From: Prinia subflava
Lineage: Eukaryota > Chordata > Aves > Passeriformes > Cisticolidae
Direction of reading: 5' to 3'
Assembly: GCF_021018805.1 (NCBI RefSeq)
Contig: NC_086247.1
Coordinates: 118,951,094-119,015,093, forward strand
DNA length: 64,000 bases
Positions 1 through 12,360 of this stretch are shown piece by piece. Under the pieces are notes generated by a model. That model searched no databases. It was not told the DNA's origin and saw only the letters and a program-made list of their open reading frames with translations. The translations under genes and the position numbers were made by a program. How positions within the stretch are numbered: position 1 is the stretch's first letter; each line of letters opens with the position of its first letter.

Positions 1-1161
1 GACATTCAAATGTATCCTTGGGATGTAACATATTATATAACAATAGTTATTTCAGTATATATTACTATATATGCTTTGCTACTCCTAAATTAGACATGCA
101 ACCATTCATTGTATGATTCTGAAAGCACATTAACCTGGAATTACACCATCTTCAAGGAAATAATCTCCTTTGTCATTAAAAGAAAGCTTACATAGTAAAC
201 ATCATTTTTATTATGCTAAATAACATTTGCTATTACATAAAAATCAAGCCAAATATTTAAACTTTAAACTATGTAATACACTTTTGAAATATAAAGCTTG
301 GAGAAATCCAAGCCTTGGAGAGTATATGAGCAGGAAGGTAAATATAGTTATTTTTAATAAGCGGCACCGCATTAAATTCAGGAGCAAAAAATGAGAAGGT
401 GCCAAACAGTTCTAGGCTGAAACTTCCAAATGCCTAAGGGTATGGTTGCACAAACATGCTCCCATGAGGCAAATTAGGGCTGATTTTAGAGAGTATTGAT
501 TATTGTGTGTTAACTGTGTGCAAGCCCCTCTCCCACAGGTAATTTTGCACCATTTCCTGCTTGTCTGGCTGCCAGAGGGACACCATTTCTCAGCATGGTA
601 TTGCTAAACATTAACCTGCATTTGTAAGGCCTTGCTTGGCTTGTGATGATCTGTAATCAGAGCTATACCCATGCTGAAAGTCAAGGAAATACAGGACTCC
701 AGGCACTCAAACATTCTGAAAATAGTGTGAGCATCAAAGTCATTAGTGAGTTTCTGAAAAGCTGTACCCTAAGACTGGGAAATGTCACTGTGGAAGCCCT
801 TCACAACTCCTTGGTGATTTTACCCTTTCTTTCTCAGCAGCACTCACTCCAAGAGAGTTACAGGGGTCAGAAAGGCATCCTTAAAGAAAGGCTATCAAAT
901 GACTGAAGTCAGGTGATTCCTGCCTCCTCACAGGGCAGATCCCTATGACCATTCCCATTTGGGATCAGAAGTCCTGCCTGGGCATGCCTTTCTGTCTCCA
1001 CATAGGAGAGGAGAGTCCCCGTTCCCTGGGCTGGTGGCCATGAAGCTCATTCCTCTTCTGGCAAATGTCTTGGCGTTTTTAAAGGGGAAGCCAGTGCTGT
1101 CTGGAGAAGGTTGTTTGTCCCTGATGGCTTAGCCCAGAAATGGCTGTCACCTCTCTTCCAG
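1..1161. other. COLQ intron (left flank)
   Basis: AT-rich sequence with no exon I can support. No Gly-X-Y open frame with splice sites appears before the exon at 1162, so this is read as part of a COLQ intron. Confidence 0.6.
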
Positions 1162-1258
1162 GGCCTCAAGGGGGACATTGGACCGGCGGGTGTCATGGGC
1201 CCGCCCGGCAGGCCCGGTCCTGTTGGCCAGCCGGGCCCCCCTGGACCGTCAGGATTAG
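1162..1258 (+). CDS. COLQ: COLQ exon: end of collagen triple helix
   Basis: Acceptor cttccag precedes position 1162; donor ggtaag follows 1258. It encodes Gly-X-Y repeats from [10 protein letters not shown] to GPPGPSGL, starting in phase 0 and ending after one base of a Gly codon. It is much more GC-rich than the surrounding intron. Confidence 0.9.
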
Positions 1259-4200
1259 GTAAGCACAAAATGAGGACACGTCCCCCAGGGTGTCCCTGCT
1301 CCCCAGCCTCCCCGACTCCTCAGGCACACACTGGCCCCTCTGCACAAAGTGCTGCAGGGCTTTGTCTGCTTCCCCATCCATGGCAAGGAGAGGATTTCTC
1401 CTGAAGGCAGGTCATGCCATCCTCCTCCATTATGAAGACTCGATATCTTACTTTAAAGCCTACTTTAAGGCTTCTGATGTTTCAAATAAAACCAAAACTA
1501 AAGCCTATGTGGTCCCTGAGGGATTTTTGTAGATGAGGACAATAAAAAGCCACCTGGCAGCCTTGGGGAGACTAGGTAATCTCCATCATCAAAGGCCTGC
1601 TTCTCCAGATAAGAGCCACTGCCTGGCTTACAGTGAAAAACTGTGATTTCTAATCTGCCAGGACATATTCACCCTGTGCAGCTCTGCAAGAGAAAATGAG
1701 ATGAGATTCAAGTTACAGTGTCTTTAAGGGAAGAATGGAAGAGAATGGAAAGGGATAGGAGTTGAGGGAAAAAAACAGCAGTGGAGAAAAACGCTGTATA
1801 ATTACACTCACTGCAATTGTGTGTGTTGGAGAAATCATGGGGAAAGCCTTGTTATAACATAATTGTGCATCTTGAGAGCTGTGCATGCACATGAACCCTG
1901 GTCAGCTTGTGGGTCCAAACATGGACATGAAGGGCAATACATGACCCACAATACAGAATGTCCCCTTCTGTTTTGCTTTCCCTTTTCCTTCCCTTGCTTG
2001 CATTAGCAGACAGGAGGTATCTTCTTGTGGTGGTGTGGAAATGGAACATCTGGGCACAGCTTCAAAATCTTCATATATCTCATGTCTCCCATTAAGAAAC
2101 CGCTTTGCTTGAGTAAATTAGCTGGAAGCTTTCGGAAGGCAGAATTTTCACCATGCTGATGGGAAGGCAGCCAGGATTACTTTCTCAAGGCTTTATTCCA
2201 TCCACAAAAAGTTTATGTGTCAGGGTTATTAATGTTTTTCCTCTAGAATATAAATTCTGATCCTAAGAGACATTTCTGTAATGATGCCACTGCTTGCAGT
2301 ATGACTATATTGGCTCATAAATTAAATCTGCAGAGCAGTGCATCCTTGCCAAAGTTGGAAAGTCAAAAAGTAGCATTTTTTTAAATGTTTAATTAAAACA
2401 TTTCAAAGCTTCTGTATTTTTAGTTGGGTTTTTGCTGTATAGAAACCTGTGAAACAGCATTGCTCAGGTGGTTGTTCAAAGGCAGAAGTCCAGTGTGTTG
2501 TGGATGTATGCAGAGATTGACTCTACAAAACTTGGTGCATAGGCACTGTAGAGTGATCTGTGTGTTCATCCTGTCCTGAATTTCTGTAGCTTCAAGCACG
2601 CTGACATTTATTCTAAGCAAATGGTCTCTCTCTTCCTCTGTAAAACTGGTAGAAAAAAATCAAAAGGCAATCTGAAATAATATGACTATGGTAAAAAACT
2701 GGCACCTTTCTCCCGAAGTACTGGAATTAGTGCCTCCCTTCAGTTCCCAGCTGATTTCGTGGGAGATGTACCTATCTGAAAACCTGGATAAATACATATA
2801 TCCACCTGGCCTGTACTTTTCCCACTAAGGATGTGTTTGTGTGTTGTGTCGTAACTTCATAACAAGGCAAGCTGGTACTCTGCTTCTAGGGCAATTTGCA
2901 ATAGGACCAAAGGGAGAAAGAGGACTTCCAGGGCCTCCAGGGAGATGTCTCTGCAGAACACCACACCATACGAGTAACCCATCATATGAGGAATCTGTGT
3001 TTGGACACAGCTACCCAAAAGTTCCCGCGGTAAGCAGGTTTTCTGGGAGGAGATGTGAGCAGTTCTTAAGTGTTTTTATGATGAGAGGTGTTGTACTCAC
3101 TAATATTTTTTATTTAATAGGAAGATATATAGGCAATGTGTGATTTCTAGTACCCAAAACCTCAGAGATCCAGCTGGTGCAAAACAGTTCAGTCTCATAA
3201 CTTGTGTGATTGATGTGCTGAAGTGCAGCTGTTCCAAAACATCAGTATGATAGCACATGTTTGGAAATGTTTTTCTAGCCTGAGAATGCTCTCTTTCATC
3301 TACTACTGTACACATATAAGCTGTCCTTTTTATTTTATGAAATCAAAATACATTTCAGATTGGTCAGTAAAATAAACATCTCTTTCTCGTTTGTTCAAGG
3401 CATTTTTAAGACAGTGATTTCAGAATTGGGTATTGGGATCAAGAATTTCACATATTCAATAGAGCTTTCTCCCAAAGCACTCCCTCAACATCAGGAGTTT
3501 CCACAAACCGTGAGAATCAGACTGGGCTCCAGTCTGCAGACATACACGTTATGTAGCTAATTTCCATCTCCAGGCTTGAAAGCATTTTTATGAGAAAATT
3601 GGACAAAATACTTCAAAGGACAAGGCACTGGTGAAATATGACCTTGCAATTTTTCATCACTGATTTCCTTGGGCTTTGTAGCTACTGTTTATGTACTTTT
3701 CCTTCTGCTGGGCCCTGCCTTATTATTCTGTGCAGTGTAGCACTTAGTCAGCAATGAAGATGCTCCCTTGCTGCTGTGAACCAGCCTAGCTCAGTCCCTC
3801 CACCCATGCAAGTGGAAATGGTGTGGTGTCTGGTTGTCTCTGGATGTCAATGGGCAGCAATTAGCTTTGTTAAAGCCCTGCCTGTGCCCTTGTCAGAAAG
3901 CTGGCACAGTGTGTGGAGGGGACACACTCACACCACCATTAAACCGGGCCATTGAGCCCGGCCTTTCTGCACGAGTGTGTTTCATGTCTTGTCAGCTGTG
4001 TCAGCTGCTCGCTCATCCCTGGCTGCGCTGCGTTAGAAAGAGCCCTCCTGTTGTTTTGAAAACATAATGGTGAGAGATGAATGTGCTGCAATCAAGGTGC
4101 ATATCACACTGGACTGCATGCAAAAAACAATCACATACTTCGCATCCTCAAAGAACTCATAGGAAAAGCTTTAAGGCTCCCAATATAACATGTAGATCTT

Positions 4201-7200
4201 ATTACCTTCCTTCTCCATCAGGCAGAGTTTCATATCAGATCTTAAAAGATAGTAATGAGTGTAAATATCTAAAATACCATACACTATCGCTATGAGCCCC
4301 CAGCTGCCATTATGTTGCCAGGAATGTGATGGCAAAAAGACAAGGCCTAGCTCTGGAAATGAGGCACTTCCAGAGCAGCATTCCCTGTTTTCCTGCCTGC
4401 CTCATTTGTTTTACTCCCTTGAGTGTAAGGAGCACCTTAACTTAAACATCACTGTTGTTTATTCTGTTCAGATCCCCACATAGCAGCTTTGAAACCTGTC
4501 TTGGGCCACTTGAAAGCTCTTGTCAGGGTTCTTTAGCTGCACAAGGAAAAGATCCAGAGAGGGTGCTCTGTGCCCTGGTCCTGTGGTTTGCCAAAGCAGC
4601 ACATCCTCAGTGCCATCACCCATGCACCCAGCAGCTCCTCCAGAGGAGGGCAGGGAAACAAAGTGCTGCTTTTCTGTCACTGGCTTAGATTCATTCCGTT
4701 TTTTAAATCTTGTGCAGTTTAAAAGGCTGATATCTGTAATGGTTTGAGACAACATAGTTTTTCTATTGATTTCAAGAGAAACCGGAGCTCTGGGGCCGGG
4801 CCCTGAGCTCCTCAACACAATTACAATCCTGTGCTGGCTTCCTTCTTTGCTTTCTTTCATTCAAGATAAAGACATTTTTATTCAATGCTTCTTTAATGAA
4901 ATTGGCCTTTGTCCAGGGTTATGGGAATATTCTGCTATGTAAAAATTTCAAGGTAACTTGTTTTTAAAAGAGCCAATTCTGTTTATGCTGGTGAGAATCA
5001 GACTCAGACCTAAATCTATTTTGCTCAGAATCATTCCATTTGCTTTTTCTTAATTTAAAAATGGCTTGAATCTTACAACAATTAAATTGATTAAGCTGCT
5101 GAAGGAAGAGATTATTTCCTAATGCCTCTTACATCAAATTTCAGTGACTGAGACATTAAAGAAATGGGTAAGAGAGCAGCTTGTCCTAATTTTTCCATTT
5201 TAAACTTTTTTTTTTTTTTTCAGTGTAATTGAAGATTTGGCTTTAGACCATAGTATATGCATTTAAAGAAACATGCATTTTAGTGCCAATTAAATCTAAA
5301 GAAAGCATGAAGAGGTAAAAGTTAAGTGAAGGTTGTATTGAGCCATACATTATTTGTTTTGTAGCCATAGACATGCCTAGAAAGTTATAGTCAATCTACA
5401 AAAAGCACTTGTGGCCATTTGGATTTTGCAATTGTTTCAGCATCAAACCATTTGATCATCAAGAAGTTCTTCTCAGCAGTGATAGTGCACCAGTATTTGT
5501 ATGACTTTTACCTGAGGATGTACACTTCTAAATAGGGGCCCAGGAAACACCGTTCTTTCTATGGATATAGGTTCTCACCTCCTCTCTTTCTGAAAACAAC
5601 TGAAGCATTTTTCTGTATATTATTTACCTATTTGAAGGTACATATGCCAAGCTAGATTCTGTGACAACCCAAAAAACTTCTTGAAAAGGTTACCAATCAC
5701 CCCTTTTTCTGTGCCTCAGATTTATGTGGTGAATAATCAAGAGGAATTGGACCGATTAAACACCGAAAATGCGTTAGCTTTTAGAAGAGATCAGAGGTCT
5801 TTGTATTTCAAGGATACCTTTGGATGGCTCCCAGTCCAGGTGAAAATATGACTGTGGTCTCAGAAAAGCCGTGAGTGTATGTTTCATTTTGAAATACAGA
5901 ACATACTTCTGTACTTAAGGTGTCATACAGAATCAATTAAGCGAATGGGGGGAAAGCTCATTTTTTGAACACTGCTGCAACTGCACATAGTTCTGTGAAT
6001 TTTGTTCACAGGAGTCTTAATTACTGAGGAATTAAACCAGCAGTATTATGGGTTTTGCTTAGTTCCCTGTGAACCAGGTTCCACTGGTGAACAAACTGAA
6101 GCAAAGCTCAGGGAATTACGGTAGTAAAGAGAGTTTTTATTTAATACAAAATAAGACAAAACTCACCAGGGTACAAAGTTGCAGAACTAAAACCCTGCAA
6201 ACCAAACTCATGTATTTCCTTACTGCTTCGTGGAGCTGAGTCCTGCTGAAATTAAGCAGAGTCCTTCTTGTGTCTACTGGACTTTGGAACAGACCCTGTA
6301 TAAACCCTCTGACCAACAAATAACAAGACATAAAGACCTGGTTGTGCCCCTCAGAGCCCTTCTCCCCGCTTGCTGTGCAGGCTGCTGCTCTGGTTCAGTA
6401 ACCTCTGTGTTTGCCTGGTCAGCTCATCCCTTTCTACCCTGTGGATTACCGCTTCGAGGATGGGGGCACCTGTGGGGATGGCATCGTGCAGGATGGGGAG
6501 GAGTGCGACGACGGCAACGCGGTGGTGACTGACGACTGTATAAGTGAGTTACAGCGCAGCAGGAGCGGCTGCTTCCTACGGGGAAGGTGCACTAGTGGGC
6601 CACAGGGCACACAGCTGCCTAAATCCCACAAGGAGAGCTTGTGTGGTTTGTGGAGCAAGTACAGGCACTGGGAAAGGGAGGCACAATGGCCACAGGGTGA
6701 AAACTGAGGCTCCTTGTTCATGTGGGTGGCACACACCAGCACAGGGCAGAGGTGACAATAGGACTTCTCATGCATCCTTGCTGAGTCAGAGCCACTGCAT
6801 TTTGGGGGCCACATCCAGCAGCTGGTTTACACATACACCTCTCCTGGGGGCTGCCAGCTCTCTGTCAAAAAGCTGTAGCACACCTTTGTAGTGCAGCACA
6901 GCCTTTGGGATAGGGCTGAAGCTGGCTGTTTCTTATGGTAAAATAGATCCCGAGTCCAGAAACCCCACTTTGGATTTTGTTAGTCACTTGCATAGGGAAG
7001 GTGTCGACCCACTACCTTCACTATCAGGTTTATATAACATTTAATTCATGTCTACTCCATCTTCCTTCCATTTTGCTGATTGTGCATAGCAAAGAGCATA
7101 TAAGCATTGAAGCAGCTGTGGCAACCTTCACTTCTCCCTCTCAGTTACTCTTACATCTTGAATCCTTCCCCGGAGCCCAGCACCACACCACCTCCACAAA

Positions 7201-10200
7201 ATAGGTTTGGTGCTCTGTTGTTCCCAACAAAGGGATGCTTCCTCACATTTCAAAACAGTGTCACTCAACACTGAAAGATGCCATTTTTGGTCTATATAGC
7301 CCTCCATTCTTCAGCCTGACTTTGAATATGGGGGGTATGCAGCCATGCCCTATTCAAGTTTCTCCATCCACACTTCCCCTTATAACTTAGGAATCCCAGC
7401 CAACTTCTCAATGACAACAGGAAAGAGATTTCAAAGGCAGTTCAGCCTCAACAGTCTAGGGAGACATATAAATAAAAGCCCCGCTAAGCTTGCCTAACTG
7501 CAGAGTGCTCCAGAGAGACAGCAGAATCTCTGACCTCTTTCCAGACATGAGAAAACAATTAAATTAGAATTTGCAATCAACTGTGGGGAACAATCATGTG
7601 GGAAGATACTGTTCATTAGTTCTAGGGCCTGCAAAATTGTGCATTCTGTGTCTGAGGGCACACTGTGTTCTCTGTGCTATGCATTGGGCAAAGCCTCAAT
7701 GCAAGCCTTGCAATACACAGATTTCTGACACTGATGTGACCCATGACTGAGTTATCCAGAAATGAGCACATTGTCACCATTCTTCTCCTGTAACTGAACC
7801 AAAAGGAAAAGGCTAACCAAATGATAAAAAGGTTTTATTATAAAAAAAGGCTTGTCAGTCTTAGAAGCATCAATTTCTGACAAACACATCCTTGGTGCAA
7901 TTGATTAATCATTTCTATTTGTAAATAACCCACTTTAGCCTCTTATAAAACTCCCTGTTCCTGAGTGTCTATTCAATCCTTTGCTTAGCACCAATGGATT
8001 CTCTCAGAAGATGTCAAAACAATTTTAATGAAATGAATTTGTTCACGTTAAGAAGTAATTATCAATATGCTGAAGATACGAAAGTCCAATTGCTACAATG
8101 GCAAACAAACCCACAAATTACTGGAGCCTACATGTCAGTCACCATGAAAAAATGTGACAAGTCCCACTCATGCTCACGTCAGTAGGAGTCAGCAGTGAGA
8201 AAAAACATGGCTTTGGCAACCTTTATACACCTTATTTTTTTACAGACAGGCTGCATAATTCTGTTCATATGTGGAAACTCACAGCAGACAAACTTAAATA
8301 TTGCACAGAATTGCATAAAGGTCTAGGTTGTGAATTTCAAACCAGTTAACAACGTAGGATTGTTTTCTTGAGATTGTGACTTCCCTGAATCATTTACGGT
8401 AATTGTATTTTATATTTCCCTTAACTTATTTTGGTGGTAATTATCTATGGCAATAATAAGTTTAAAATAAGTGCTGCTGTAATTAGTGATTCTGTAGCAA
8501 ATTTTTTTAGCGTTTATCCATTCTTTCCCCTGGTCATTGAAAAATTAGGCTAATTTGTAACACCTTCTTTTTAGTGAAGGGTACTGCTCCTCCTAAGACA
8601 CTCCTTACAGAATGCCTCCCCCAAAATATCTTGCTTTATACTTACCCCCTAAAAGTCTAGTTCCACTTAGTTTACCTGGAAAGTAAGTGGAATTTACCTG
8701 TACCTCTTTTACATATCAAATGCTTGGAAGGTATTTCTTTATTTTTCACTAGGATGCCGCCGTGCTTACTGCGGAGATGGCTACAAGCATGAGGGGGTTG
8801 AAGACTGTGATGGGATGGATTTTGGATATTTGACATGCAGGACATACCTTCCTGGGTATGTAAGAGGAGGTCTTCACTTTGGCTTGGTGGGTTTTTGGTT
8901 AGTTTATTTATAGGGGAGAGTTTTGTATGTGTTTTTCCTTTCTTTTTTCCCTTTCCCAGCTTTAAAACAGAGGAGTCTCACCCACTTAAACCTTGTTCTG
9001 CTGGAACCACTGCAAATAACAGGGAAAAAAGGGTCTATCAAATTATTTGTTTATCATTGACTTTAAGGGCTAAATCTCATTTCACACTAAGAAGCACATG
9101 CCTCTTGCCTCACAAAATGAATGAAGGTCACATAGACCCATGTTTGCCCATTGCTTTCCGAGATTTCCTCATCTGGTCACATTAATTTCCAGCCATAATA
9201 TAAAAAGGGTAGGAAAGACCATGAAAAGATGATCACACTGCAGGAAAAGCCACAACATTTGAAGCACAGGCCTGTACCGACCTCCTGCTGCCGTTCCCAT
9301 TAATGGGTACTCTAGGGGTATATCTGCTTCTGAATCAAGCAGTCATCTGTCATCTTTTCCAAGGCTCAGGGAATTCATTCACCAGCAGATGCAGAGCCAT
9401 GCATCTGCGTCGTCCTTCACTTAAAACATCTGCTTATTATTGACTTGCCTTCTCTGCCTTTGTTTAGGCAGCTTCCTCTGGTCAGCATTTTGCCTCCAAC
9501 AGCAGCACCTCTATTTAGCTGTCAGGTATCGTTACTGGCTAACAGGAAACATTTAATTTGCAAATTGAATTATGTGCAGAGCCCTCATCATTCAGGGAAC
9601 AATAATGTGCTAATTGACAGGAATAAGAAACCACAGGATGTCTTTGTAAATCTAGCGCTGTGCTAATCCTTCCACTGTAATTGTTGGAGCACTTCTGGTA
9701 TAAGAGATTACTAAAATCCAGACCAGTCAACCTGACAAAACTGAAACATTTTACAGAGACCTCATCTTCAGACAGTGCGGAGGTGTTTTCTACTGTGAAA
9801 ACTATTCCCTTCTAAGAGTCTGAAATTTGGTGCCCAAGATAGCACCACAAAAGGAAAATTTTATAAATTTCACTTTGCGTGCATATTCAAGTTGTGAAGA
9901 GCAACTGAGATCTTTTATTTTTGTGTGTAGTCTGCAAATGATCTGCCAAACTAAAGAAAAGGCTGTGAATCATGAGAAAGTGGGCGGAGTATGTGAGCAT
10001 GACACCCCCATGGGAGTTTTACCCCGAAGTAACCTTTCCTACAAGAACTCTGCTGCAACTGATTTTCCCACTTTTTACTCTTTCCAGCCCACAGATCCCT
10101 CCTCCTGTTTCACACACCTTCTCTTCAGATTTTATGTTAGTCTGAGAATGTGGGTTATCCTAGGACGTAGTTTTAAAGCTGCTTAGTACACAGCTTGATG

Positions 10201-10910
10201 TTATGGATGGGTTGTTCATTTAGACATTCCAGCAATAAAAACTAATTTAAATTCTTATTAACATTTCTGGTCAGGTTTTCAGAAGGCTGAGTCACTGCTC
10301 AGTTTAAGTCAGTAGAGAGACCAAATCCCTGGTTTTCCTTATTTTGCAAGGACTCTTCAATTCACTTTTTAAAAAACTATTTCAAATGTGGGAATGTGTC
10401 ACTCTCACTATTTCAAGTACATGAAAAAGAAGTTAAAGGACAGGCACAGTCATGCCTGCTGAAGCTATTGGGAGATACTGGAAAAACACTTAACTCAGAG
10501 CCTCAGATATTTTCTTCCACAGCTCTCGTGGGTGAGCACCAGGGCCTTTTGCATCCACCCCCAGGAAATGCTCTAGTCTTGATGCCAATAGGGATTTTAT
10601 TTTTTTTAATTGACATTACTGGGAGTTAAGTCTTCACTCATAGTTTCTCCTGGACTCCTGTTCTGCTGACAGAGGAGAACACAGTTGAGCACTGATGAAA
10701 ATTGCCCTCCTATTTTGTTTCCCATATGTTGCTGCATATGCATATTCTGAGGTTCTCCACTCCTATGGAGAGTTACATCCAGGAGCCATGTAAGTGAACT
10801 ATACCATGCTTTGAAACTGAGACATTCTCTTTTATTCTAGGTCTTATGGAAAATTGCGATGCACTCCTTACTGCTACATTGACTCCACACAGTGTCGATA
10901 CTTCACATGA
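1162..10910 (+). CDS. COLQ: COLQ, acetylcholinesterase collagen-like tail subunit (3' part, six coding exons)
   Basis: ColQ is the secreted triple-helical collagen that attaches acetylcholinesterase tetramers to the synaptic basal lamina. Its C-terminal domain registers trimerisation and binds MuSK. The window holds the last 217 codons including the stop, joined from 1162-1258, 2890-3029, 5720-5839, 6423-6543, 8753-8855 and 10841-10910. All junctions are GT-AG and the phases agree. Visible in order: Gly-X-Y repeats, the CLC motif closing the collagen stretch, a linker with VVNNQEEL and [11 protein letters not shown], then a domain with ten cysteines ([47 protein letters not shown]). Residue order and the CRYFT-stop terminus match ColQ of other vertebrates as I know it. 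Exons for the PRAD motif, which binds AChE, and for most of the collagen domain lie left of the window. A ColQ-like paralogue cannot be excluded because the neighbours differ from human. Confidence 0.93.
2890..3029 (+). CDS. COLQ: COLQ exon: last collagen repeats and CLC motif
   Basis: Acceptor tgcttctag, donor gtaagc. The first two bases complete the split Gly codon. It encodes [18 protein letters not shown], then RCLC, where the triple helix ends, then a linker with [10 protein letters not shown]. The Gly-X-Y register is interrupted at the exon junction (GLGQFAIG), as in mammalian ColQ at the same place. Ends in phase 0. Confidence 0.92.
5720..5839 (+). CDS. COLQ: COLQ exon: linker with VVNNQEEL / [11 protein letters not shown]
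   Basis: Acceptor ctgtgcctcag, donor gtgaaa. Exactly 40 codons in phase 0, from [14 protein letters not shown] to GWLPVQ. This is a well conserved non-collagenous segment of the ColQ C-terminal region. Confidence 0.93.
6423..6543 (+). CDS. COLQ: COLQ exon: first half of the Cys-rich domain
   Basis: Acceptor ctggtcag, donor gtgagt. It encodes [17 protein letters not shown] and GEECDDGN, and ends with DDCI plus one base of an Arg codon. The donor is placed at 6544 because this restores Cys-Ile-Arg-Cys across the junction, matching the family. Confidence 0.93.
8753..8855 (+). CDS. COLQ: COLQ exon: Cys-rich domain, middle
   Basis: Acceptor tttttcactag, donor gtatgt. It encodes [27 protein letters not shown] and TYLP plus two bases of a Gly codon. 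Contributes four of the ten domain cysteines. Confidence 0.93.
10841..10910 (+). CDS. COLQ: COLQ last coding exon
   Basis: Acceptor cttttattctag. The first base completes Gly, followed by [22 protein letters not shown] and TGA at 10908-10910. The terminus is the ColQ signature ending. The last three cysteines of the domain lie here. Confidence 0.93.
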
Positions 10911-12360
10911 GGGGAGCCGATGTGGTAGCATCCCACGTGTAGCGGGTGCTAGGTGCTACACTATCACCTATCCAAGAAGGACTGGGACAAAAAAACACCC
11001 CACCCAGCTCTGGGAAAACAAACAAAGACACATCATGCTGCTGATGGCCATTTTGAGATTTTTTTTTTAATATAAATGTGTTAGATAGGGAAAAATAGGA
11101 CCACTGCATCCTGTCTTAATAGAGAAATAAATGTCGAACAGTGTGTGCCCGTGGAACTTCTATGCAGCTATGGATGGCTCTCCATCACAAAAGCAACATT
11201 AAACTACTGGAAGCTGCATTTCATCAGCCAGGAATGTTGTGGAACCATTACCTGACTTAGCACTGTTAAACCCAAATATAATCTCTTCAGGGGTTTTGTC
11301 TTTAACCCTTCTCTGCATAAACACAAAGCATATCTTGGATGCGGTGTTTAGTGGGATTTTCTCTTTTATTACAATGTGAACTTAGCAAGTGTTGTATCCA
11401 CAAGAGATTACTTCAGCAACTGTAAGGTTACCAGTTCTCTTTCATTGGTCAAAGGAGTTAAAGTTCTTTCAGAATCAGGCAATCAGCCAAATAAGCTGGT
11501 CAACGTCACCTTCAGATGAAGGCATTGTCTGTGTGTGTCTGTGCACTACAGTCGCAAGAGCCCTGCAAAACACACCACAAAGGACAAACTGGACAAATAA
11601 ACTGTGAAATAGCCAAGAAGTTCTCTCCCAGGAGGAGATCAAACAAGGAGGGAAGATAAAGAAGAAGCATATTTCTATATTTTTCTCCTCAGTGATGAGC
11701 TGGCTGGACTCTGCCAGCTCACCCCAAGGGGCTGGGACAGCATTGGTTCCATGCCTGAAACCATGGCCATGTACACATTGTCTTCTCTCTGGTGTCCACA
11801 CTGGAAGGTCTTTGCATTTGCAACCCCTTGTCCACCTGACCATCATCATTCAGTTCCCAGTTATCCCTGTGCTCTGTGCCACTGGCTGTTTCTGCCACCA
11901 TGTACCCCAATGTGTGTGCTCTCTTCTGTGTCACCGTAAATTGGACCGCGGAGTAGCGCGTTTGTGGATGCTCGGTCGTGCTGTGCAATGTACACGTGGG
12001 TTCTGTTTATTGGGAAGGTCTCTCAACTCTATCAGCTCTGATTGGAGTCAGGGTAATTATATATGCTTATTTATTAGCAAGTAGTAAAGAGCAAATTTCA
12101 CATGGAAAGCATACTAAATGTTATGTGACAAAGAGTCTGTAACAGAAAATGAAATCAAGAATGTCCAGAATTCACGACTGAAAGCCTTAAAACTAGGCAT
12201 TATTTTCATATAAGCCACTCTTTCCTGCTTTGTGGTAAATATTGTACAGGACTGTGTGAAATGTGTGAGCTATCTGTACCAGAGTCAGCACTGCAGCAGC
12301 TGCACTGACACTGGCACTGCTGTAGAAGTTAAATAAAGGTGGGTGTTTTGTTATAATGAT
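10911..12360 (+). other. COLQ: Probable COLQ 3' UTR with candidate poly(A) signals
   Basis: AATAAA hexamers follow the stop at 11126-11131 and 12332-12337. The first would give a 3' UTR of about 240 bases, the second about 1.4 kb. The second sits in a short GC-richer patch rich in CAGCAGCTGCAC and is followed by GT-rich sequence (ggtgggtgttttg), the usual downstream element. No other gene is visible. Which signal is used is inference. Confidence 0.5.

Larger units (their letters stand above)
1259..10840 (+). other. Five COLQ introns
   Basis: Introns are 1259-2889, 3030-5719, 5840-6422, 6544-8752 and 8856-10840. Each starts GT and ends AG. Scattered open frames inside them have no family resemblance or splice support. 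I saw no clear transposon inside them. Confidence 0.75.

Noticed and set aside
643..906. 87-codon frame upstream of the first COLQ exon
   Set aside because: No Gly-X-Y pattern, starts at GTG, and lacks matching splice sites.
5207..5240. T14-CAG resembling a splice acceptor in a COLQ intron
   Set aside because: The sequence after it reaches a stop within a few codons in the relevant phase, and the ColQ sequence is already complete without an exon here.
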